A DNA stretch of 12,513 bases from Rhizosphaericola sp047606825 (GTDB taxonomy: Bacteria > Bacteroidota > Bacteroidia > Chitinophagales > Chitinophagaceae): contig JASGDY010000052.1 in NCBI GenBank assembly GCA_047606825.1, forward strand, positions 1-12,513, written 5' to 3'. Positions 7,459-12,513 of the stretch are shown here, one piece after another. Under the pieces are notes generated by a model, which worked only from the letters and a program-made list of their open reading frames with translations, had not been told where the DNA came from and did not search any database. A program made the translations under genes and the position numbers. The first letter of the stretch is position 1. Each line of letters begins with the position of its first letter.

Positions 7459-7466
7459 CAAAAATA
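7459..7466 (-). promoter_or_regulatory. Candidate Bacteroidota -7 element before rlmD
   Basis: The minus strand reads TATTTTTGC, an exact match to TAnnTTTG with the often-conserved pyrimidine after it, ending four bases before the preferred GTG start. About 16 bases upstream is a TTTTC that only loosely resembles the TTTG -33 box. With the terminator at 7555-7588 just upstream, rlmD needs its own promoter here. The position implies a leaderless or almost leaderless message. Confidence 0.35.
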
Positions 7467-7554
7467 GCGCAAATAACGGCGAAAATGCTAATGCGGAAGG
7501 CTTAACTTGCAGGATACAGGCGCATATCGTGTGAAATCAAACGCCAACGACGAT

Positions 7555-7588
7555 AAAAAACAAGGCCCCAGATTAGACAATCAGGGCC
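7555..7588 (-). terminator. Intrinsic terminator on the minus strand
   Basis: On the minus strand a GC-rich stem GGCCC...GGGCC (7584-7588 with 7564-7568) encloses a GATT/AATC inner stem (7579-7582 with 7571-7574) around a short loop, followed by TTGTTTTTT (7563-7555). This is a textbook Rho-independent terminator. It lies about 510 bases past the batA stop and about 100 bases ahead of the rlmD start, so it ends either a long batA 3' tail or an independent small transcript from the preceding 250 bases. It isolates rlmD from upstream transcription. Confidence 0.7.
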
Positions 7589-7609
7589 GTCACTTCTAAA
7601 TTTTAAGAA

Positions 7610-7641
7610 ACACACAATTGTCCAAAACGACAATTGTGTGT
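7610..7641. repeat. Perfect 13-bp hairpin with CAATTG core
   Basis: ACACACAATTGTC (7610-7622) and GACAATTGTGTGT (7629-7641) are perfect reverse complements around a CAAAAC loop. It lies 21 bases upstream of the intrinsic terminator on the minus strand and directly after the possible small ORF. No T tract follows. It may be a structural element of a small RNA ending at the terminator or another small dispersed palindrome. Confidence 0.7.
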
Positions 7642-7654
7642 CGTAAACATATAA

Positions 7655-7738
7655 CTAACGCATCCAGGTTGCCCGACGACAACCTAAACGTCGCATCAAA
7701 ACCAAAATATCTGCCATGGGAAAATGGCGTTTAATCAT
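7655..7738 (-). CDS. Possible 27-residue small ORF or leader peptide, unrecognised
   Basis: An ATG at 7738 opens 27 codons to a TAG at 7655-7657. The peptide begins MIKRHFPMADILVLMRR and ends in an Arg-rich stretch with Cys and Trp; six of 27 residues are Arg. It sits in a putative small transcript that ends at the terminator at 7555. Two overlapping hairpins lie in its 3' half: CGACG/CGTCG (7674-7678 with 7689-7693) and AGGTTG/CAACCT (7666-7671 with 7680-7685). They cannot form together as simple stems. No Shine-Dalgarno site is visible, which is usual for the phylum. I know no family. It could equally be an accidental ORF within a non-coding RNA. Confidence 0.2.
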   Translation of the reverse strand: MIKRHFPMADILVLMRRLGCRRATWMR

Positions 7739-8073
7739 AGATAGATAGGTGCAATAGATGTTTCCTAGCAAAGGTCAACATTACAATACTGACAGACGAA
7801 GATAGGGAAAACAACAAAAAACGCGTGCTTTTTGCAAAAAAAATTTATAATAATCTTTGCTATACCTTCATACCCTACAATGGATAAAAATGTGAGCGGT
7901 CTTGTCGCTTACCGTAGCAATGACGGTTCTGGATGATGAACACGCTAGCACGTATACTTTTGTCATACACATTTTATGCAGCGTGCGGTATAAAATTTCC
8001 ACTTGCATGCATGGGTGTAGCTAGTTACAGAAAAGTACTATTTTCTCGGTCGGGGTGCGCTAACCTTTGTTTG

Positions 8074-8099
8074 TAGAGACGCACAATCGTGCGTCTCTA
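8074..8099. repeat. 11-bp perfect inverted repeat overlapping the batA stop
   Basis: TAGAGACGCAC (8074-8084) and GTGCGTCTCTA (8089-8099) are perfect reverse complements around AATC. The outermost three bases of the right arm form the TAG stop codon of batA on the minus strand. No T run follows on the minus strand. TAGAGACGC...GCGTCTCTA palindromes are familiar to me as dispersed repeats in Bacteroidota and cyanobacterial genomes; that is memory, not a search. Confidence 0.8.
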
Positions 8100-9089
8100 A
8101 GGAAAACGGAAGAGAACCGTACTGCGCAGCGACAGTTCCAATACGAGTAAGACAATGGCTGCAAACAGCCACGGGCGATACAGTTCCACAAAACGGTTAT
8201 AGGTCTTTACCTCTATCTTGGATTTTTCCAATTGGTTGATATTGGCATAGACTCCGGCGAGCGCGTCGCCGTCCACCGCACGGAAATATTTGCCGCCGGT
8301 AGCTGCCGCCATCTGTTGCAGCAAGCCTTCGTTAAATTCCAATTTTCTGCGGCCGTTTCCTCCGGCACCGGGGTCGTCCACTTCCTGCATACTGCCCACA
8401 CCAATCGTATAGACTTTGATGCCATACGTTTTTGCCATGTTGACCGCCACGTCGGGCGAAATAGCACCGCCAAAATCGACACCGTCCGTCAACAGGATGA
8501 CGACTTTGCTTTTGGCTTTGGAGTTGCGCAGACGGTCAACGCTGGTCGCAAGCCCTGAACCAATCGCCGTTCCCTCCTCACCCAACATGCCAGCCTGTAT
8601 ATTGGCAATCTGTTGCATCACGAGCGCATGGTCGGCCGTGACAGGCGTCAACGTAAAACTCAGGTTGCTGAATATCGTAATCCCGATACGGTCGCCGGGT
8701 CGCCCGTCCACAAACTGCGTGGCGACGGCCTTGGACGCTTCCAGCCTGTTGGGGTTAAAATCCCTTTCGGTCATACTGCCGCTGATGTCAAAACAGAGGA
8801 CGATATCGATACCCTCGCCCGTCGTTTCGGTCTCGACATATTTCTGCCGGGGACGGGCCAACGCCACAATCAGGAAAAACAAAGCCAGCAGCCGCAGCCA
8901 AAAAGGAAAATTGCGCAGCCGCACTTTGTTGCTTTTGTAGTGGTTGTCGCCAATATGCCCAACCTTGAACGTCGCCATGTTTTTTGCCTTCTTCTTGAAA
9001 TAAAAATAAGCAAGCACAGGCAACAGCAACGATAGCAGCAGCACCCACGGATAGGCAAATTCAATATGTCGTAACCAGTCTGTAACCAT
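8097..9089 (-). CDS. batA: BatA-type membrane protein with von Willebrand factor A domain
   Basis: This 330-residue protein of the Bat (Bacteroides aerotolerance) family is anchored in the inner membrane. Hydrophobic segments are at about 13-30, 62-78 and 307-322. The VWA domain lies between, at about 93-290, with a complete metal-binding MIDAS site: DISGS (Asp101, Ser103, Ser105), a Thr in EEGTAIGSG (Thr174) and LLTDG (Asp202). The short N-terminal segment with a membrane-proximal helix pair is typical of BatA. Its ATG overlaps the stop of the BatD-like gene by one base (TAATG), which indicates translational coupling. It is the last gene of a moxR-DUF58-BatD-like-batA operon. No batB, batC or batD follows. 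Known roles in the family concern aerotolerance, stress or cell-envelope integrity; the exact function is uncertain. Confidence 0.92.
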   Translation of the reverse strand: MVTDWLRHIEFAYPWVLLLSLLLPVLAYFYFKKKAKNMATFKVGHIGDNHYKSNKVRLRNFPFWLRLLALFFLIVALARPRQKYVETETTGEGIDIVLCFDISGSMTERDFNPNRLEASKAVATQFVDGRPGDRIGITIFSNLSFTLTPVTADHALVMQQIANIQAGMLGEEGTAIGSGLATSVDRLRNSKAKSKVVILLTDGVDFGGAISPDVAVNMAKTYGIKVYTIGVGSMQEVDDPGAGGNGRRKLEFNEGLLQQMAAATGGKYFRAVDGDALAGVYANINQLEKSKIEVKTYNRFVELYRPWLFAAIVLLVLELSLRSTVLFRFP

Positions 9090-10078
9090 TATTTGTTGGA
9101 AGGAGCGTTTATTTTCTTATCAAACCATTTCAGGGAATCGACGATTTCGTCGGTCGTTTTCTTTTTAAAATCTTCGGAAGGGACGTATTTGGCGAATTTT
9201 ACCGCGTCCATCATTTTTAGGTTTTGATAAAAGCTGTCGGCGACTACGTCTGTGCTGAAGTGCTCGCGCATCCGCAATATCAGTTCGTCGGAGGTTTCCT
9301 TGTAGGTCGGCAAGTCGGCCCTCTCCTGCAAGTACGTGCGCACGATGCCATTCAGACTACCAAAATATTGATACATGGAAAGCGTCTGTGATTGCAGCTT
9401 GCCGATTTCCGCCAAAGCCCAGTCCAAAGGCGAACCGTCGATTTTTAATAGCTTAACTGGTTTCTTTTTCCGACGTTTGACCCAATAACGAATCAGGAAA
9501 AACAGCAACACCAAAACAACCAACGCGACCACACCGACGACAATCCAAAACACGTCAAAATACTTGACCGTCAATATGTCCTTGATGTCGTGGTAATCCT
9601 TCATATTGGAAATGTCCACGGGCAGCACGTCGATATAAACGGAGTCTATTTTGATTTCCTTTTTTTCACCAGTCTGCTGGTTTTGCAAAAGCGCGCCACT
9701 GATGGGCAATGCCCATTTCCCGGAATCAAAAGAAGTGATTTTCCAGTCCTGGATGTAGGTATATTGGTCATTGAGGTTGACAGTGTCCATTTTGCCTCTC
9801 TCTATGACTTCCACGTGTACGCTACTGTCCCAACCGAAAAAGGAAACGACATTGTATCCATTGGGAACGTCCGCCAGTTTCACGCGCAGCTGCGCCTGTT
9901 CGCCCAATACGATCTGCTGTCGGTCGAGCGTCGCTTCGCCCGTCTGCGCACGGGAAAAAATGGGCAGTATCAGTACCGCCAATATCCAGATTGCAAAGAT
10001 GCCCAAAGCCCTAATGGTCGGTGTCTTCACCGACCATTTAGATTGCTGTCTTTTAGTATATTGTAAAGCAAATGCCAT
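9089..10078 (-). CDS. BatD-like membrane protein of the aerotolerance operon
   Basis: This 329-residue protein has a cleavable or anchoring hydrophobic segment at about 24-44 ending in SRAQ. A periplasmic beta-rich domain follows at about 45-170, beginning ATLDRQQIVLGEQAQLRV, like the opening strands of BatD (oxygen tolerance) domains. A second transmembrane helix spans about 175-197 and is followed by KRRKKK. The cytosolic helical domain at about 210-325 resembles the DUF4381-type tails found next to BatA. The topology and position between a DUF58 protein and BatA match the small BatD-like partner of such operons, not full-length BatD, which is longer. The gene ends in a TAATG overlap with batA. 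The family call is moderate; the topology is clear. Confidence 0.75.
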   Translation of the reverse strand: MAFALQYTKRQQSKWSVKTPTIRALGIFAIWILAVLILPIFSRAQTGEATLDRQQIVLGEQAQLRVKLADVPNGYNVVSFFGWDSSVHVEVIERGKMDTVNLNDQYTYIQDWKITSFDSGKWALPISGALLQNQQTGEKKEIKIDSVYIDVLPVDISNMKDYHDIKDILTVKYFDVFWIVVGVVALVVLVLLFFLIRYWVKRRKKKPVKLLKIDGSPLDWALAEIGKLQSQTLSMYQYFGSLNGIVRTYLQERADLPTYKETSDELILRMREHFSTDVVADSFYQNLKMMDAVKFAKYVPSEDFKKKTTDEIVDSLKWFDKKINAPSNK

Positions 10079-10113
10079 TCAAACTTTTTGGAATTATGTT
10101 GTATAAATTCAGG

Positions 10114-10209
10114 ACGAGATTACTTCACTTCATTCGCAATGACGTTCTTGTTTTTTGAAGAACGCTTAAAAAAATCAGCGTCATTGCGAGCAACGCGAAG
10201 CAATCTCGT
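10114..10209. repeat. REP-like inverted repeat inside the Bat operon
   Basis: The arms at 10114-10144 and 10179-10209 are 31 bases each and match at 25 positions as reverse complements. Outer and inner ends are perfect: ACGAGATT outside and CGCAATGACG inside. A smaller nested hairpin CGTTCTT/AAGAACG lies at 10143-10164. The core CGTCATTGCGAG...GAAGCAATCTCG is of the kind widely dispersed in bacterial genomes (from memory). It fills most of the 167-base gap between the DUF58 gene and the BatD-like gene, about 35 bases from each. The divergence between arms, concentrated in the middle, suggests an older insertion. Confidence 0.85.
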
Positions 10210-10245
10210 ATTTTATATTCCTACTATTAAAATTTGTTATTATTA

Positions 10246-11172
10246 TCATCTCCTCAGAAAAAACGCTTTGATTTTTTCAATATAATCGTCGTCCGTCGCG
10301 ACCTGCATCAACTCCGCACCGCAGCTCTTAAATGCTTCTTTAAGACCGAGGTAACGCTGGTCAAACTGGTCTTGGTACAATTTGCGTTCTATCGGATTGC
10401 TCGTGTCTATCAGCAAAGTCCTGCCCGATTCCCAGTCTTCCATCTCGACCAGCCCCATGTCGGGAAGCCGCCGTTCACTTTTGTCAAAAACCTGCACGCC
10501 GACCAGGTCGTGGCGTTTTGCCGTGACGCGCAGCGCATCCAAAAATCCCGGACTGATAAAGTCGCTGATGATAAAAACGAGGCTGCGCTGTCGCAAAGTG
10601 GCGTTAAGGCTGTCGAGTGCCTGCGCGATACTGGTCGTCGTCGCCGTAGCGTCAAAAGCCAAAAGCTCACGCACCATGTACAGCACTTGCTGGTGGCTTT
10701 TTTTCGGCGGCAGCCATTTTTCGGTCTTGTCCGAAAAAAACATCATGCCGGCCTTGTTGTTTTCGTTCACGGCAGCGAAGCACAACACCGCGGCGAGATT
10801 GACGATCTGCGATTTCTTGGACTGCACATAAGTCCCAAAAAGGTTGCTCTTGCTCACATCGACCAGCACGATGACGTTGAGTTCTTTTTCCTCTTCAAAC
10901 ACTTTGCTGTAGGTGTGCCCCATACGCGCCGAGACGTTCCAGTCGATAAAGCGCACGTCGTCGCCAGCCTGGTATTGGCGTACTTCCTTGAACGACATAC
11001 CCCGTCCCTTGGCGGTGGAGCGTGTCGCGCCTGAGAAGAGCTGCATGGACAGTTTGCGTGTGCGCAGGTCCAGCTCTTTGGCACGGGCGGCTATCTCCGC
11101 CACGGTCGGTGTCGCCGAAAGCGAAACGTCCGCGTGCTTTATTGTTCTTTTTTTCTTGCTGAATATTCCCAT
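10246..11172 (-). CDS. DUF58 domain protein (VWA-like), MoxR partner
   Basis: This 308-residue protein carries the DUF58 hallmark FKEVRQYQAGDDVRFIDWNV at 61-80, followed by SARMG. A VWA-like core follows, with a MIDAS-like DVSKS at Asp105-Ser109 and a later acidic motif IISDF near 201-205. No transmembrane helix is evident, so it is probably cytoplasmic or peripheral, as in the short DUF58 forms of Bacteroidota. It starts 20 bases after the MoxR stop. Adjacent MoxR and DUF58 genes are one of the most common pairings of the MoxR family, and the ATPase is thought to act on the VWA-like partner. A REP-like element separates it from the next gene, so expression downstream may be reduced. Confidence 0.92.
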   Translation of the reverse strand: MGIFSKKKRTIKHADVSLSATPTVAEIAARAKELDLRTRKLSMQLFSGATRSTAKGRGMSFKEVRQYQAGDDVRFIDWNVSARMGHTYSKVFEEEKELNVIVLVDVSKSNLFGTYVQSKKSQIVNLAAVLCFAAVNENNKAGMMFFSDKTEKWLPPKKSHQQVLYMVRELLAFDATATTTSIAQALDSLNATLRQRSLVFIISDFISPGFLDALRVTAKRHDLVGVQVFDKSERRLPDMGLVEMEDWESGRTLLIDTSNPIERKLYQDQFDQRYLGLKEAFKSCGAELMQVATDDDYIEKIKAFFLRR

Positions 11173-11192
11173 GTCAAAAAATGCGGAAACGT

Positions 11193-12191
11193 TTAGGGAA
11201 CCTGCACGGCGTTAAGGATATCCGTAATGATTTTTTCGGGAGTAATATCGTTGGCCTCTGCCTCGTAGGTGATACCGATGCGGTGGCGCATGACATCCTT
11301 GGCAATCGTCTTCACGTCGTCGGGGATGACGTAGCCGCGTCCCGCCATGAATGCGTGCGCCTTGGCGGCTAACGCCAGGTTGATGCTCGCACGGGGCGAA
11401 CCACCAAAACTGATATACGGCTTGAGGTTGGTCAGGTTGTACTGCTCGGGATAACGGGAAGCAAATACGATATCGATGATGAATTTTTCGATTTTTTCGT
11501 CCATGTATATACGGCGCGTGAGTTCCTTGCCTTTTTGGATTTCCTCCAAGGAAACGACCGGACGGATTTTGGGCAATTCGATGCCGTTGACCTGTTGGCG
11601 GATAATCATTTGCTCTTCTTCCTTGTTGGGATAGCCGACGACGACTTTCAGCATGAAGCGGTCTACCTGCGCCTCGGGGAGCGGGTAGGTTCCTTCCTGT
11701 TCGATAGGGTTCTGCGTCGCCAATACGAGGAATGGTTGGGGCAGTCGGAATGTCTCCTCGCCGATTGTGACCTGACGCTCCTGCATCGCCTCCAACAACG
11801 CACTTTGCACTTTTGCCGGAGCGCGGTTGATTTCGTCGGCCAAGATGAAATTGGCAAAAATCGGTCCGCGCCTTACCTGGAACTGGTTGCTCTGTTGGTT
11901 AAAAATGGTCGTACCTATAACGTCGGCCGGCAACAAGTCCGGCGTAAACTGAATTCTATTGAAATTGGCTTGTACTGCTTGTGACAAAGCCTTGATAGTC
12001 AATGTCTTGGCAAGCCCTGGAACACCTTCCAGCAACACGTGTCCGTTGCTCAGTAATCCAATCAACAGACGGTCAACCATTGCCGACTGTCCGACGACGA
12101 CGTGTCCGAGTTCCTTGCGCAAATTGTCCACAAAAATGGCATGTTGGGCAATTTCTTCACTCAATTGTGCAATATCCGCTCCAGTTTGCAT
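11193..12191 (-). CDS. MoxR-family AAA+ ATPase
   Basis: This 332-residue ATPase shows all expected motifs. Walker A is GVPGLAKT (56-63), Walker B is ILADE (116-120), and sensor 1 is ATQN (158-161), followed by PIEQEGTYPLPEAQVDRF, the MoxR signature with a likely arginine-finger region. Sensor 2 is SPRA (265-268), and a C-terminal lid domain ends the protein. The length is typical. MoxR ATPases are thought to work as chaperones that insert cofactors or remodel VWA-domain proteins, here most likely the DUF58, BatD-like and BatA products of the same operon. It is the first gene of the operon in this window. The ATG at 12191 has no clear Shine-Dalgarno site upstream. Confidence 0.95.
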   Translation of the reverse strand: MQTGADIAQLSEEIAQHAIFVDNLRKELGHVVVGQSAMVDRLLIGLLSNGHVLLEGVPGLAKTLTIKALSQAVQANFNRIQFTPDLLPADVIGTTIFNQQSNQFQVRRGPIFANFILADEINRAPAKVQSALLEAMQERQVTIGEETFRLPQPFLVLATQNPIEQEGTYPLPEAQVDRFMLKVVVGYPNKEEEQMIIRQQVNGIELPKIRPVVSLEEIQKGKELTRRIYMDEKIEKFIIDIVFASRYPEQYNLTNLKPYISFGGSPRASINLALAAKAHAFMAGRGYVIPDDVKTIAKDVMRHRIGITYEAEANDITPEKIITDILNAVQVP

Positions 12192-12457
12192 ACGAATTAT
12201 TAAATTTTTAAAAGTGGGGCGAATTTAGGAAACATCGCCACACATTGTCAACCAATTTCTTTTCCAAAGGCGAAAAATAGGGACTTTTTAACGATAATTT
12301 TTAAGAAAACAGTGTTTGCTGAAAATTTGTTAGGACGGCAATAGGTGTAGTTTTGTTTTTTCTTGCTATTTTGCGGCTACGAACATATTATTTTTTTGTT
12401 AAGGAATACTCTACAAGGGATGGATAGTTTAGTGCAATGTTAGCCAAGTCGTCGCTG
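12192..12457. other. AT-rich leader of the moxR operon
   Basis: No ORF with protein-like character is seen. On the minus strand a TATTTTTC about 85 bases upstream of the moxR ATG is one base off the TAnnTTTG -7 consensus, without a good TTTG -33 box. It is the best promoter candidate, but a weak one. The region runs into the GC-rich inverted repeat at the window edge. Confidence 0.4.
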
Positions 12458-12513
12458 GCGCACGCGTGTCGCGTGTGCCTCTGCATCTCAAAGCACACGC
12501 GACACGCGTGCGC
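12458..12513. repeat. GC-rich perfect inverted repeat at the window edge
   Basis: GCGCACGCGTGTCGCGTGTG plus C (12458-12478) is perfectly repeated as its reverse complement at 12493-12513 around a 14-base loop. The arms are much richer in CG than the surrounding AT-rich DNA. Each arm holds its own small palindromes (CACGCGTG). The right arm touches the window end, so the element may continue. No T tract follows on the minus strand. Confidence 0.85.

Larger units (their letters stand above)
7455..8096. other. Gene-poor spacer between batA and rlmD
   Basis: No long ORF with protein-like features occurs in this stretch of about 640 bases, and I see no tRNA T-loop signature. It contains, from high to low coordinates, an inverted repeat at the batA stop (8074-8099), an AT-rich tract (7831-7860), a possible 27-codon minus-strand ORF (7655-7738), several short hairpins, a perfect 13-bp hairpin (7610-7641), a minus-strand intrinsic terminator (7555-7588) and the rlmD -7-like box. 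On the plus strand TTTG (7831-7834), 16 bases, then TAATCTTTGC (7851-7860) resembles a promoter with one extra base in the -7 box. It would read into a stretch with only an 18-codon ORF (7880-7936). Confidence 0.6.

Noticed and set aside
7455..7472. TTG at 7472 as rlmD start
   Set aside because: It would add six atypical residues and place the -7-like box inside the gene. The GTG at 7454 gives a family-like N-terminus.
6723..7505. 260-codon plus-strand ORF opposite rlmD
   Set aside because: It is antisense to well-conserved RlmD motifs and shows no protein-family features of its own.
7880..7936. 18-codon plus-strand ORF after a promoter-like TTTG-N16-TAATCTTTGC
   Set aside because: It is very short, the -7 box has one extra base, and no terminator or conservation evidence supports it. 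It is mentioned only in the spacer description.
7473..8096. A tRNA or known housekeeping RNA in the long spacer
   Set aside because: No GTTCGA-type T-loop, no CCA-ended acceptor stem, and no SRP, tmRNA or RNase P hallmark could be found by eye.
10088..10285. 65-codon plus-strand ORF in the DUF58/BatD-like gap
   Set aside because: Most of it is a translation of the REP-like inverted repeat (it includes SLRATRSN), a common source of false small proteins.
10234..11034. 266-codon plus-strand ORF opposite the DUF58 gene
   Set aside because: It is a shadow of a gene with unambiguous DUF58 motifs on the other strand.

Overview
The window looks like ordinary chromosome from a member of the Bacteroidota, possibly the Chitinophagales/Sphingobacteriales side, though that finer placement is a guess. 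The evidence is the gene content: a periplasmic propeller plus triple-tyrosine sensor fused to a LuxR-type HTH, two tandem rhomboids of which one has a charged C-terminal tail, and a MoxR/DUF58/BatA aerotolerance-type operon. Start codons also lack clear Shine-Dalgarno sequences, and there are Bacteroidota-style TAnnTTTG -7 elements. All nine well-supported genes are on the minus strand, so transcription runs from high to low coordinates.

Layout, from the high-coordinate end: a GC-rich perfect inverted repeat at the window edge (12458-12513) and a gene-free leader; a MoxR AAA+ ATPase (11193-12191); a DUF58 protein (10246-11172); a REP-like inverted repeat (10114-10209); a BatD-like membrane protein (9089-10078); and BatA, a membrane VWA protein (8097-9089) whose start overlaps the previous stop. 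Next is a 640-base stretch without an obvious gene (7455-8096). It holds a run of hairpins, a possible 27-codon ORF and a clear minus-strand intrinsic terminator. Then come rlmD (23S rRNA m5U methyltransferase), two rhomboid proteases, pdxH (pyridoxamine phosphate oxidase) and the large membrane-bound transcriptional regulator (239-3055). At the low-coordinate edge a possible plus-strand gene ends at position 111 and would converge on the regulator, with a perfect 24-bp hairpin between them.

The four genes from moxR to batA form a coherent unit. MoxR-type ATPases act as chaperones or remodelers for VWA-domain proteins, DUF58 proteins carry a VWA-like fold, and the BatD-like and BatA proteins are membrane anchored. 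The usual followers batB, batC and batD are not present downstream. The other genes are housekeeping or sensory and show no evident shared pathway.

The most striking feature is the spacer DNA. Almost every gap between genes is occupied by an inverted repeat, and the repeats belong to several unrelated sequence families. Several of them overlap or directly abut stop codons. I see no phage, insertion sequence, CRISPR array or tRNA, and no clearly new multi-gene system. The best candidates for something undescribed are the structured, terminator-ended small transcript at about 7555-7800 and the repeat-filled spacers.
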